Below are positions 39,925-49,537 of a stretch of 64,000 nucleotides of DNA, piece by piece (the first letter of the stretch is position 1; every line of letters begins with the position of its first letter). The stretch spans positions 1,426,001-1,490,000 of the forward strand of contig NZ_CP048263.1 in NCBI RefSeq assembly GCF_019469165.1, read 5' to 3'. The notes under the pieces are model-generated. The model was not told the origin of the DNA. It ran no database searches and was given only the letters and a program-made list of their open reading frames with translations. The DNA comes from Gilliamella sp. ESL0443 (GTDB taxonomy: Bacteria > Pseudomonadota > Gammaproteobacteria > Enterobacterales > Orbaceae). Both the position numbers and the translations under genes were made by a program.

Positions 39925-41294
39925 TGCAGGATGTTAAACTTAGTGACCAACTAGGTGCAATGGCAATAATTGATGAATTATATCAAAAACAACAATTACT
40001 ACTTGAGCACCTTGACCGCGAAGGATTACGAGCTAATTTAAAAGAAAACATTAAAACCTTCTATGAAGCCAAAGGTCAAATTGTGGACGATAAAATCGTT
40101 GATGAAGGAATCGATCTTTGGTTTGATAATCGGTTACGGTTTGTTGCACCTAAACGTCCTTGGTTTCAACATTTTCTAGTTCGTTGTTATATCAAAAGAA
40201 AGTTAATATTTAGCCTTTTTAGCATATTCTTATTTATTTTAGCCTTAATCTTTTTTAATAATTTAATCTATACAAGAGACGTTAGACAAGAAATTGATAG
40301 TTACTATAGTCAAATATTAGCGTCGGAAGATTCATTAGCAGAATTACGCAACGAGTTTAAGCAAATTGATAAAACTTCTGTTCATTATGCGCAGATTCCA
40401 GTAAAAAATTTAAAGACCTCAATTTCTAATCTACTTAGCCAGAAAATTATTCCCACAGTCACCAAGCCAACCATTAACGGGGCTTTTATTACAGATGATG
40501 AAAATGATTTAGTTAAACAATTTAAGCAAATTAATGACTCAGTAACCACTAAATTGTCGGATATTAGAACTCAATTAAATATATTAAAAAAATTATTGGA
40601 AGATGATAAGCGGCTAGCTAATTTAATAGATGATGATGAGTTTATAAAAACAAGCAAAGAGTATCACGTACTACAAAATGCAGTCGATACCGTTCTTGAT
40701 AATCTTAATCAAGGACAAAGAGTTATCGATTTCAATCAAATTGAAACACTTTACAATTCCACTGAACGAGCAAAAACCATTATAAATAAAATTCAGATTG
40801 ATAATCAGAAATTATTAGCCCTAAAAGTTCCGAAGTCGGATATGGTACCGGTTATTGCTTTACAAAGTGATTTACAAGCTGACCTAAAAAATCTCAACTT
40901 TGATAAGTTTGAAAATTATCAACAAATGATGTCTTATTATTTCAATCTAGCTCAAACTAATTTGACACTTACTATTGTTGACAAACCTAATTATAAATCA
41001 GGAGTTGAGCGTACCCACGAAAAAACAAACGGTAAATCTTGGTATGTGATTGTCACACCAACAACATCATCCGGAATAGCAACACCGCTATGGGTAACCA
41101 GTATTGAAACAGGTGAAACGAAACTCGTAGATATGTTTGGTCAGCAGGTTTCTCAAAAAGAATTTAATAAGGTTAAAAGAGATAAAATTGCCGATGGGCA
41201 TATTGATGAAAATAAATTATGTAAAAAACCAATTGGTCGTCTAGAATTTAACTGTCCTAATACAGTTAAAACAGGTAGGATTTTAGAGTGGTAA
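39924..41294 (+). CDS. Single-pass membrane protein of unknown function, second gene of the operon
   Basis: 456 residues. About 85 cytoplasmic residues (with ALKENIKTFYEAK-like helical region and a basic KRPWFQHFLVRCYIKRK patch) precede one membrane span at about 92-112 (LIFSLFSIFLFILALIFF). A large extracytoplasmic helical region (about 115-355) follows, then a small C-terminal domain with WYVIVTPTTSSGIATPLWVTSIETGE. The topology (basic residues inside) places the C-terminal domain in the periplasm. Family not recognised. Start overlaps the previous gene by one base, and the end is 2 bases before the ATG of the next. Confidence 0.65.
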   Translation: MQDVKLSDQLGAMAIIDELYQKQQLLLEHLDREGLRANLKENIKTFYEAKGQIVDDKIVDEGIDLWFDNRLRFVAPKRPWFQHFLVRCYIKRKLIFSLFSIFLFILALIFFNNLIYTRDVRQEIDSYYSQILASEDSLAELRNEFKQIDKTSVHYAQIPVKNLKTSISNLLSQKIIPTVTKPTINGAFITDDENDLVKQFKQINDSVTTKLSDIRTQLNILKKLLEDDKRLANLIDDDEFIKTSKEYHVLQNAVDTVLDNLNQGQRVIDFNQIETLYNSTERAKTIINKIQIDNQKLLALKVPKSDMVPVIALQSDLQADLKNLNFDKFENYQQMMSYYFNLAQTNLTLTIVDKPNYKSGVERTHEKTNGKSWYVIVTPTTSSGIATPLWVTSIETGETKLVDMFGQQVSQKEFNKVKRDKIADGHIDENKLCKKPIGRLEFNCPNTVKTGRILEW

Positions 41295-41296
41295 AT

Positions 41297-42745
41297 ATGC
41301 AATCTAGCAATATTGAACGAAGTATTGAAATAAAACTTCAGGAAATCTTTAGTGCAATCGAGAAAACTAATAACGAGGTGCAAAACTCTCGTCAAAAAAT
41401 CCTTGATTTGACAAATAAACAAGTAGAGATTTATCAAAAGATAGCGACTATTTATCTATTAGAATCTCCCCAAAATAACGATTTGGAAATTCAGAAAATC
41501 ATTAAACAGTTAAAGGATTTAAACTGTAATTTAAAAAATAAATCCGGAAATTTAGATCATTTTATTGCTGATTCCCAACAAAAAATGGATGAAACATTAT
41601 TAAAATTAGATGAATTAACCGCGGAAAAGATTCGACAACTTGAAAGTGATGCAGATTATCTATCACTATTAAATAATTATAACATTACTAAAGACGAGCT
41701 AACCAAAGAAACAAAAAACTTCAAAAGTTCACAACAAGAATTTTCAACCAAATTGAAACAATATCAACAAAATTACTATTACAATTATTTAATTAATCGT
41801 CGCTTTGGAGAGAAAAATTATAAAGCCTTCAAAATATTTCGTTATTTAGACTCATGGGTAGCAAGGTTTATCAATTTTTCAGAAAATTTCAAAAATCATA
41901 AAATGCTTAAAGATTTATATAAAGAATCTCAGTTACGGTTTAATAATAAAAAACGAGCATATGAGCAAGCATTAAAAGCAAAAGAGCGTAAAGAACGCGA
42001 GGTTGATACTAACCTAAATTTATCTAAATTGAAAAAAACAATTGCGCTAACTGAGCAAGATTTAGCACATTATAAAAAACAGAAACAAAATACAGAAAAT
42101 ACCTTACAAGAGCTTCAAAAAGGCAATAATTCGCAGTTTAAACTAATTTCAAATCAATTAGTTAAACTGTTACAAAAACAATCTCTAAGTCAACTTAATG
42201 ATTTAACTTTACAAACTAAATCAACAGAAGATGATAAATTATTAGAAAGAATTGTCGCGATAAATAAACAAATACTTGATATTGATGCATATCTTGCCTC
42301 GTTATTAAAAACGCTTAACGAATTAGACAATGTTTATAATCGTTTTGAACAAACATTTTATTTATTTAGGGAAAACAATATTCCTAGCTCAATTTATGAA
42401 TATAACATACCATCGTTCAAGCTTAATGATTTATTAAACCAGTTATTTAGCAATCAAATTTTTCCAGAAACAGTTGTTCAAACCCTTTTTGGGTATAGAG
42501 CAATAAGGAGAGAATTAAAATCATCTAATCATAATTCAGGATGGGCGAGTGACGATTCATCATCAAGGAGATCTTCTTCTTTCTCTTCATCCTCTTCACG
42601 CTCATCATCATCATCTTCCTATTCGAGCTCATCTTCCTCTTCGAGTTCTTCCTCCTCGTCATCTTATAGTTCATCAAGTGACAGTGGGTTTTCATCCAGC
42701 TCATCAACAGGTGGCGGAGGTTTTAAAACGACTGATAGTTTCTAA
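41297..42745 (+). CDS. Coiled-coil protein with Ser-rich low-complexity tail, third gene of the operon
   Basis: 482 residues from the ATG at 41297; an in-frame GTG at 41288 overlaps the previous stop. Residues 1-380 are long coiled coils (Lys/Gln/Glu/Leu-rich). Residues about 418-470 are nearly pure Ser with scattered Tyr, Arg and Phe, closing with STGGGGFKTTDSF. Ser/Gly tails of this sort occur on TPM/YgcG-type membrane-associated proteins, but no TPM domain is visible. No signal peptide. The function of the three-gene unit is unknown; a scaffold linking cytoplasm to envelope is one reading of the architecture. Confidence 0.65.
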   Translation: MQSSNIERSIEIKLQEIFSAIEKTNNEVQNSRQKILDLTNKQVEIYQKIATIYLLESPQNNDLEIQKIIKQLKDLNCNLKNKSGNLDHFIADSQQKMDETLLKLDELTAEKIRQLESDADYLSLLNNYNITKDELTKETKNFKSSQQEFSTKLKQYQQNYYYNYLINRRFGEKNYKAFKIFRYLDSWVARFINFSENFKNHKMLKDLYKESQLRFNNKKRAYEQALKAKERKEREVDTNLNLSKLKKTIALTEQDLAHYKKQKQNTENTLQELQKGNNSQFKLISNQLVKLLQKQSLSQLNDLTLQTKSTEDDKLLERIVAINKQILDIDAYLASLLKTLNELDNVYNRFEQTFYLFRENNIPSSIYEYNIPSFKLNDLLNQLFSNQIFPETVVQTLFGYRAIRRELKSSNHNSGWASDDSSSRRSSSFSSSSSRSSSSSSYSSSSSSSSSSSSSSYSSSSDSGFSSSSSTGGGGFKTTDSF

Positions 42746-43091
42746 TTAGGACAAAAATAATCGTGTTTATAAAATTTTAATTACTGCTTTTAATAGCAAG
42801 AATTTCAAATTCCAGCAATGAGATCTGTTGCTAATGTATCAATTTATTTGTATTGTTGCTTTGTGGGTGTTAAAAACCAGAAACAGCATAATTATTCATT
42901 ATTAACTTATTAATTAATGAATACAAAAATAATAATGTTTTAATTGTAAATAAGTTAACCATAACGGCTAGCTTATTTAATTATAAAGCTTAAAATTCCA
43001 CAAAATTCATTAAGAATTAATCGTTTTTTATTCCAGATTAAATAATAAAACATCTAAAAAATTTCAGAAAAAATTTTGTGTTAAGATGAAA

Positions 43092-43103
43092 TTGGAGCGG
43101 GAA
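43092..43103. repeat. Copy of the tRNA-Gly 3' end, candidate attachment-site remnant
   Basis: TTGGAGCGGGAA is identical and in the same orientation to 51870-51881, which is the acceptor-stem 3' end plus CCA of the minus-strand tRNA-Gly and one base beyond. The pair would flank the whole dddY-acuR block as direct repeats, as att sites do for tRNA-targeted islands. Homology does not extend clearly past 12 bases. Confidence 0.5.
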
Positions 43104-43984
43104 TCGTTCTTTTTTATTTAAATTTAATTCATTGAAATGTAATCATTTTAAAAAAACTATATAGTACTAATGTAGCACTTTCTATTGTATACCTATTTTA
43201 ATATGAGAGAGCGGTTAACCAATACAAATCACCTAGAATGCACAAGGGAAAAGACTTTAAATCGTTATGCGGTATGTGAGCTAACCTAAATCATTTCTAT
43301 TAACTGATAAGATCGTTATCGCCTAGCGCGCCCAATGCTTTAGTAAAAACGATTTATTTGACAAACCAGCATAAAAGAGTTTTTCACAAAAAACTGCATC
43401 AACAGTATTAAGTGCGACACAAATAATAGCTAGACATTTTCTTGTTGATGTAGTTAGCATCGGCTTTCCTGACTGCATCAGCTAAATCGTAGTCGTTATT
43501 GTTAAAAGGTATCTACGAAAAAAAAGATTCTGTTTGCTGATGAATAGTCATCGCATTATCTATCGTAATGTTGTAGTTAACAGCCTTGTTTTGTTCTATC
43601 GTTACTTACTACATCCTAGTTATAGTAAATCAATAAGGTATTTTATAATCATTTAGTTAGATCAATTCTGCATTATTGAGCGATTAAGAAAACATCTTTA
43701 TCGATAGCTCTTTAAGGCAAAATTAATTTATTTGAGTGATAACAAGGATATTTTTATATCCTATAAAAGTTTTTTATTGGTTAATATAACGACTAAAATA
43801 GGCATAATACTATTTTCAAAAGTAACAACTTAAAATATAAAATTTAATATATTGTATACTTTACTCATTATACTTTTATACCTAAATGCATATTACCTAT
43901 AAATAAATCTAAACTAACCATCATTTATTAGCATGAAGCTAAAACCATCGTTAACATCTATTGGAATTACCAAAAAAACATTCA

Positions 43985-43999
43985 TAGACAACCGGTCTA
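43985..43999. promoter_or_regulatory. Candidate AcuR-type operator upstream of dddY
   Basis: TAGACAACCGGTCTA fits TAGAC-N5-GTCTA, the same form as the two sites over the acuI promoter. It overlaps a plausible -35 (TAGACA at 43985-43990), which has TTTAAT at 44008-44013 after 17 bases. Binding would therefore block dddY transcription. Operator role inferred from recurrence and position. Confidence 0.65.
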
Positions 44000-44064
44000 T
44001 TTTATTGTTTAATAAATTGAACTAAAGAAGTATTTTTATACTCAATATATAAATAAGGAATTTT

Positions 44065-45339
44065 ATGAAAAAACAACTCGCTCTGATCATGCTAGTCTTT
44101 TGTAGTATGAATACTTTAGCTAAAACGGATGTTCCTAGTTTTATTGATTCAAAGTCTATTGAAAATGCTAAATTTATTTGTCGTAATGCTCCACAGAATT
44201 ATTCTGATGAAGAAAAAATACTAGTTGATAAATTGTGGGATGAAACCATCATATATTTAGGTACTTTAGCAGAAGCACTAAGTACATCTCAGTCACCTGA
44301 TTGCACAAATTCTGACACCGCTATTATACAAACAGGTTCGTCTATCTCACCAAATAAACCAATACGCCAATGTATTATGGATAACCGGGATGTACAAGTA
44401 CTTGTTAAGCATTTGTATACAATTGTCCATAATAAAGAAAAAGCGTTTCAATGTTTTTCACCACAAAAAAGAATAGATGGATTATATAGTCCTAATGACA
44501 CATTAGAAAGACAATCAGATGTTGCTATGTGGTTAAAACGACCATCATTACATAAATACTATCAAAATAGTGACAAAGTTCAAATTCAAACCGCTGGTAC
44601 TAAGTTTTCAGAACAATTTTATTCAGTTACAACTGATGATTCTATCAAAATGCCACTAAATTTTGTAAATGATATCAGTGCCAGAGCACTTCCTACTCTT
44701 TGGGCTAGTGTCGGTTGGGTTCCGATGTACTCAACAAATACAGAAAGAAACCAACACACAGGAGATGAAAATTTTCGTGCGGGTTATGCTTATGCTGAAA
44801 TTATGGGACATTGGGGGTTGCTACAAATTGATTCAATTAATGGTGAAGCAGTAGGAGCTGAAATTGGTATGACAGTTCAATCAGGTAACACTTTTTACCC
44901 TTATCATCATCATGACACAAATGAAATCTATTATACAATTCGAGAACCATCATGTAATGATGGAATTAAACAGTTTGTTGTCTCTCCAGAAGAAAATATT
45001 TTTACCTTATTATCTTCATTGCCAAATCAATTAGTTATTCAATTAGAAGGATCTAAAATAGTGGATTTAGATAGTTATTGGGCGCCAACAACCCCTTCAA
45101 AGGATGCTTTATTATATATTCCCAGAAATTCGATTCATGCTTTTAATCTAACAGAAAAAAAATGTGATAATCAAGATTATGCTCATGTAACCGTATGGGC
45201 AAGAACTAATGCCCATGAAAAAAATGAAGATTATGGTACAACCAATATTTGTCGATTAAAGGATACAACATTACCCAAAGATACCATTAATAAGATAAAT
45301 CCAGATATTATCTGTTATATCAACAGAACTAGTAAGTAG
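44065..45339 (+). CDS. dddY: DddY-like periplasmic DMSP lyase (cupin)
   Basis: 424 residues with a cleavable signal peptide (MKKQLALIMLVFCSMNTLA), a helical N-terminal domain and a C-terminal cupin. The metal/catalytic motif H-x-H-x3-E-x-Y is present as H281, H283, E287, Y289, with the second-motif H358 in PRNSIHAF. Spacing matches my recollection of characterised DddY (His, His, Glu, Tyr, then His about 69-71 residues later). DddY cleaves dimethylsulfoniopropionate to dimethyl sulfide and acrylate in the periplasm. Acrylate-handling genes lie opposite, and both sides carry the same palindromic operator, which strengthens the call. AAGGA Shine-Dalgarno precedes the ATG. A related cupin with another substrate cannot be excluded. 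Confidence 0.78.
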   Translation: MKKQLALIMLVFCSMNTLAKTDVPSFIDSKSIENAKFICRNAPQNYSDEEKILVDKLWDETIIYLGTLAEALSTSQSPDCTNSDTAIIQTGSSISPNKPIRQCIMDNRDVQVLVKHLYTIVHNKEKAFQCFSPQKRIDGLYSPNDTLERQSDVAMWLKRPSLHKYYQNSDKVQIQTAGTKFSEQFYSVTTDDSIKMPLNFVNDISARALPTLWASVGWVPMYSTNTERNQHTGDENFRAGYAYAEIMGHWGLLQIDSINGEAVGAEIGMTVQSGNTFYPYHHHDTNEIYYTIREPSCNDGIKQFVVSPEENIFTLLSSLPNQLVIQLEGSKIVDLDSYWAPTTPSKDALLYIPRNSIHAFNLTEKKCDNQDYAHVTVWARTNAHEKNEDYGTTNICRLKDTTLPKDTINKINPDIICYINRTSK

Positions 45340-45351
45340 TATTTTATATTA

Positions 45352-45387
45352 ATAAACCCTTTAATATATTAAATTTGAAGGGTTTAT
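45352..45387. terminator. Bidirectional terminator between dddY and apbE
   Basis: TAAACCCTT (45353-45361) pairs with AAGGGTTTA (45378-45386) across a 16-base AT loop, between converging genes. T-rich bases follow on each strand. Confidence 0.75.
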
Positions 45388-45405
45388 AATTATCTATTAA
45401 GGTTA

Positions 45406-46356
45406 TTACTCTACTATTTTCTGAATACAGAGATTATTTCGAACAAGCCCATTAGTTAGGTAGATCCTTTCATCACAAGTAATAACAATAGCTTCAATAT
45501 TCGTTTGCTGATTTAAAAATTCGATACTTTGCTGAGCGTTTGACAGGAAACCAGCAGTACTCCATATTTCACCATCAAGAGATTGCTTTGAAATAATAGT
45601 AATACTCGCAATATTAGTAATAATAGGCGCTCCAGTAATTGAATCAAGTATATGGTGATAACGTTTATTATCAACAGAAAGAAATCGTTCATAAATTCCA
45701 GATGTTACAACAGAGCAATCTTTTGTTAGAACAGCACAAATCATATTACCACGTGGCTTAAAAGGATTTTGAATACCCACAACCCAGTTATTATTGAGAT
45801 TATTGGGTGAACAACCAATAGTCAGTACATTTCCTCCTAAATCAATAAACCCACTACTTACTCCATGATTGAGAAATATTTTTTTTATTTGATCAGCAAA
45901 ATAGCCTTTAGCAATTGAACCCAAATCAAGTTCCATTCTCTCTTTTGTTAGATAAATAGTTTTATCTTTTTGATTGAGTAAAATATTTTTGGGATTAACT
46001 AATGATAGGCAATCAGCTATTTCTTGATCAGTTGGGTGCTTTGCGTTATTGAAACCTATTCGCCAAGCCTTAACTAATGGACCGATTGCGATGTTGAATG
46101 GGTTATTAGCTTGTATACTTATATTTTTACTTAGTTTAATTAACTCAAAAATATCCTCTTTAACATATATCGGTTTTCTTCCTGCATTTTTATTGATTTC
46201 CATTAACTCGGAGTGTGTTCGGTTTACAGTAAAACGCGTTTCAAATTCTAATAGTAAATTATAAGCTTCGTTAAGGACTTTTTCACCATGAGTATGATAA
46301 ATAAGTAGATTAATCATTGTTCCCATCAGAGGAAAGTTCGCCTCATATCTATTCAT
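45406..46356 (-). CDS. apbE: Cytoplasmic ApbE-type FMN transferase
   Basis: 316 residues. ApbE features: MGTMINLLIY at the start, ELDLGSIAKGYFADQ, SGFIDLGGNVLTIG, the metal/FAD block VVTSGIYERF, and YHHILDSITGAP. The family attaches FMN through a phosphoester bond to Thr in a D-x-x-S-G-A-T motif of target flavoproteins. There is no signal peptide or lipobox, so unlike the classic periplasmic ApbE it should act in the cytoplasm. Its target is the neighbouring three-domain reductase, which has that motif and also lacks a signal peptide. Last gene of the acuI-reductase-apbE unit. Confidence 0.9.
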   Translation of the reverse strand: MNRYEANFPLMGTMINLLIYHTHGEKVLNEAYNLLLEFETRFTVNRTHSELMEINKNAGRKPIYVKEDIFELIKLSKNISIQANNPFNIAIGPLVKAWRIGFNNAKHPTDQEIADCLSLVNPKNILLNQKDKTIYLTKERMELDLGSIAKGYFADQIKKIFLNHGVSSGFIDLGGNVLTIGCSPNNLNNNWVVGIQNPFKPRGNMICAVLTKDCSVVTSGIYERFLSVDNKRYHHILDSITGAPIITNIASITIISKQSLDGEIWSTAGFLSNAQQSIEFLNQQTNIEAIVITCDERIYLTNGLVRNNLCIQKIVE

Positions 46357-46447
46357 TACTAGGACACCTTATATTTTTGGCGGAGAGTGTAATTTAAAAG
46401 AAGAATGAATGGTGATCATCCTTCTTTTATTTAATGACATCTCTTAT

Positions 46448-49400
46448 TTAAATCGACGCAGCCGCGCTTTCGCCTGCGATTCGACCATAGGTAAAAATAT
46501 CAATTAAGGCATTACCACCTAAACGATTACCGGCATGAATTCCACCAGCAACTTCCCCCGCAGCATATAATCCACTAATAACATTACCCTGTTTATTAAT
46601 TACTCGAGCATAAGTATCAATTTTAAGCCCACCCATTGTATGATGAACAGAGGGTTTTCTTGGTGTGGCATAAAATGGGGCTTGTTCTACTTTTAAACTC
46701 AATGCACTTTTATGAAACTCAGGATCTTTTCCTTGTGTAACATAATTGTTATATTTATTTATGGTTTCTATTAATGAAGACGCAGGCACACCAATTTTAT
46801 CGGCTAATTCTTCTAAAGAATCAGCCTGATAAATAATACCTTCTTTAATTTCTCTTTCAATAGTTTCGTCTGAAGTATTCGCTGCTGTTTGTCGAATTTT
46901 TTCGTCTGCTATCATATAAACTAAACCGCCATTATCTATAAAGGCTTGCGATAAAATATCTCGGCTTTCACACTCATTTATAAACCGTTTACCTTGTTGA
47001 TTAATAAAAACGAAGTTCTCAGGTGGAACGATTAGCCCGGTAAGTAATGCACCAGATTTAGGGTCTCCTACTGGCATAAGTTGTACAAACCCCATACCAA
47101 CTAAATCAGCACCAACTTCTTCTCCCATTTTGATACCATCACCAACCAAAGCAGGTGAGTTAGTTGTTTTTATATCATCCGCGATTTCTTTCCAATAGGT
47201 ATTATATTGTTTAATCATTTGTGTGTTGGCACCAAAACCGCCACAGGCTAGAATAACGCCATTATTTACATGAATAATCATTTTTGAACCATTAGCTTGC
47301 TTCGCTTCAATGCCAATAACTTTACTATCTTTTAAGATCAGTTTTTCTGCTTTAGTATCTACTATGATTCGCCCACCTTTTTCTTCAATACGTTGTTGTA
47401 ATACATTAATGAACTCAACCCCCTTCGGACGTTTTGGTTTATGACTTCTACGCCATAAGGCACCCACAGGAATTTCTACTACGCTTCGATCAAAGTCAAC
47501 GCCTTTTTCCGTTAGCCAATGAATTGATTCCATTGAACGGTTGGTGAGCGTTTTTACTAAATCATATTGGCCGTAAATAATTTGTCCATTAAGAGCCGTT
47601 CTTTTACCACCTAAATAGGTTTGAATTCTGTGCAGCTCAGTAGAATCAAATAGAAAATCACCTTGCTCGGTTTTTGCTAGGTATTCTTTTATTTGCTGTT
47701 TTAATATTTGAAAGTCTTGTAGATATTCAGCTGTAAACTCTGATTCAGGCATATTGATAAGCTCAACGAGTGTTTGTTTTTCTCCAGCTAAACTAGGGAA
47801 TTGTTTTTGCCATTCTGGTTCGGCGGCATTAACCCAACCTCCAGTACGAATTGTATTACCTCCAATTGCCGGAAATTTTTCTAATAAAATAACAGTTTTC
47901 CCTTTATCAATAGCTGATAACGCTGCGCTTAATCCAGCACCACCACCACCGACAACAACAATATCCACCGTTTCTTCTATAAGCTGAGATGACCACTCTA
48001 CAGGTACTTTCGCTCGATAACGTAGTGCTTCCGAGTTGCCTCCTGCCATATCAACCGCCTGAGCAACACCATTAATAACAGCTTGACTGCTGACCGTTGC
48101 ACCTGAAATCACATCAACGTTAAGAGTTTGTCCATCAATAATTTGTTGAGGTATACGCTCAAATGCTGGATTAGCAATACCTTCTGACTCTTTAGATTGA
48201 TCAACTAAAATATCTAGAATCTTATTTTCAGAGAAGGTGACTGTAATCGGTAGTTCACCATTATGTCCTCGACCGAAGGCGGTGTATTTACCTGCATTAA
48301 AACGAATGTCAATATTTTGTAATGCTTTAATTTTTTGATATTTTTGCTGTTCAGCTAAACTATCAACAATCATAAAATCCATAACATGCCATAATGGGAA
48401 TGGGATTTTAAGTTGTTGTCTTTGCGTGATATCAGCAAAAGTAGCACATAGCTCATTATTTTTAACTTTCGTTGCCCACGTAGGTTCAACCAAATAACCT
48501 TTACCAATACTAACAAGATCATAACCACTCAATAGTGCATTTTCTGCATCAATACCTTGTGCTATACCACCTACACCAATAACTGGAATTTTCGCTAAAG
48601 TGGTTGATTGTAGTTTACGATATTGGCTAATAAGTTGCTGTTTATTATCAGTATCAACAATAGATGTTCTATCCCAATTGCCCATAGAGAAATGGATATA
48701 GTCCAAACCATAAGAACTCAATTTATTTAAAAGATACATGGAATCAGAAAAACGAATCCCCGGTTGTTCAATTTCTTCTGGTGAGAAGCGATAACCGACA
48801 ATAAAATCACTTTTACCATATTCCTGTATAATTTGGTGGACTCTTTTCAATATCGCTAAGGGAAAAGACGACCTTTTTTCAATATCTCCACCCCACTTAT
48901 CTGATCTTTGATTGGAATGAGGTGAAAAAAATTGCTGAATCAGGTAGGTATTTGCACCATGAATTTCAATGCCATCAAAATTTGCTAATAAAGCACGTTT
49001 GACTGCTTGCGCAAAATTTTCAATCATTAATTCAATTTGCTCTGACGTCATTTGCAATGGTGTTACTGCATTATCCCTAAGCGCAGCCACTGGGCTAGCA
49101 GAGATCGGCTGATGACCACCATTATATTCAGGATTAGCCATTCTACCAGCATGATAGATTTGTATAATCGCTTTAGAACCTTTGACTTTAATTGCCTCAG
49201 CTAATTGTTTTAGACCTTCTATTTTACTGTCGTGATCAATCCCAAGTGCACCAGGAAAAGCTCTTCCATAGTTTTCAACAAAAGCACTCTCGACAATGAT
49301 AGCGGCCGCATCACCCGAGCGTAATGCATAATAATCGATCATCTCTTGCGTAACGCTACCATCAAAAAAAGCGGATTCAATTGTCATTGGCGCCATGACA

Positions 49401-49459
49401 ATTCTATTTTTTAATACTGCCCCAGATCTTAAAGTTAATTTATTAAATAGTTGGCTCAT
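46448..49459 (-). CDS. Three-domain NADH:acrylate (or fumarate) reductase
   Basis: 1003 residues, no signal peptide. Residues 1-about 370 form an OYE-like NADH-oxidising FMN domain (LTLRSGAVLKNRIVMAPMT, EIHGANTYLIQQFFSPHSNQRSD). About 385-470 form an FMN_bind domain with flavinylation motif DVISGATVSS, Thr455. About 498-1003 form a flavocytochrome-c-type FAD_binding_2 domain (VDIVVVGGGGAGLSAALSA, ending YAAGEVAGGIHAGNRLGGNAL). This exact layout is known from Klebsiella NADH:fumarate reductase and Vibrio NADH:acrylate reductase (Ard). Neighbours AcuI, AcuR-like and DddY-like favour acrylate. It would reduce acrylate to propionate at the expense of NADH, both detoxifying it and acting as an electron sink. 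Confidence 0.85.
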   Translation of the reverse strand: MSQLFNKLTLRSGAVLKNRIVMAPMTIESAFFDGSVTQEMIDYYALRSGDAAAIIVESAFVENYGRAFPGALGIDHDSKIEGLKQLAEAIKVKGSKAIIQIYHAGRMANPEYNGGHQPISASPVAALRDNAVTPLQMTSEQIELMIENFAQAVKRALLANFDGIEIHGANTYLIQQFFSPHSNQRSDKWGGDIEKRSSFPLAILKRVHQIIQEYGKSDFIVGYRFSPEEIEQPGIRFSDSMYLLNKLSSYGLDYIHFSMGNWDRTSIVDTDNKQQLISQYRKLQSTTLAKIPVIGVGGIAQGIDAENALLSGYDLVSIGKGYLVEPTWATKVKNNELCATFADITQRQQLKIPFPLWHVMDFMIVDSLAEQQKYQKIKALQNIDIRFNAGKYTAFGRGHNGELPITVTFSENKILDILVDQSKESEGIANPAFERIPQQIIDGQTLNVDVISGATVSSQAVINGVAQAVDMAGGNSEALRYRAKVPVEWSSQLIEETVDIVVVGGGGAGLSAALSAIDKGKTVILLEKFPAIGGNTIRTGGWVNAAEPEWQKQFPSLAGEKQTLVELINMPESEFTAEYLQDFQILKQQIKEYLAKTEQGDFLFDSTELHRIQTYLGGKRTALNGQIIYGQYDLVKTLTNRSMESIHWLTEKGVDFDRSVVEIPVGALWRRSHKPKRPKGVEFINVLQQRIEEKGGRIIVDTKAEKLILKDSKVIGIEAKQANGSKMIIHVNNGVILACGGFGANTQMIKQYNTYWKEIADDIKTTNSPALVGDGIKMGEEVGADLVGMGFVQLMPVGDPKSGALLTGLIVPPENFVFINQQGKRFINECESRDILSQAFIDNGGLVYMIADEKIRQTAANTSDETIEREIKEGIIYQADSLEELADKIGVPASSLIETINKYNNYVTQGKDPEFHKSALSLKVEQAPFYATPRKPSVHHTMGGLKIDTYARVINKQGNVISGLYAAGEVAGGIHAGNRLGGNALIDIFTYGRIAGESAAASI

Positions 49460-49537
49460 TAGGAGTGTCCTCTGTTATGTTAATCATCTATCCATAGTAC
49501 GTATTGTCGATTTATCAAATTAGTGTTTAGCTGGATG

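Larger units (their letters stand above)
42746..44064. other. 1.3-kb region without an intact gene, with a tRNA-like fragment and coding remnants
   Basis: This long AT-rich gap has no credible open frame. Three things are visible. A 12-base copy of the tRNA-Gly 3' end lies at 43092-43103. Minus-strand translation of about 43400-43590 gives short protein-like stretches broken by stops (for example NNNDYDLADAVRKADANYINKKM), suggesting a decayed gene. A TAGAC-N5-GTCTA palindrome at 43985-43999 precedes the DddY-like gene. Confidence 0.5.

Noticed and set aside
42525-42749. Two open frames (His/Leu-rich and Lys/Met-rich) over the Ser-tail DNA
   Set aside because: Shadows of the serine-codon repeat, with no ribosome binding site.
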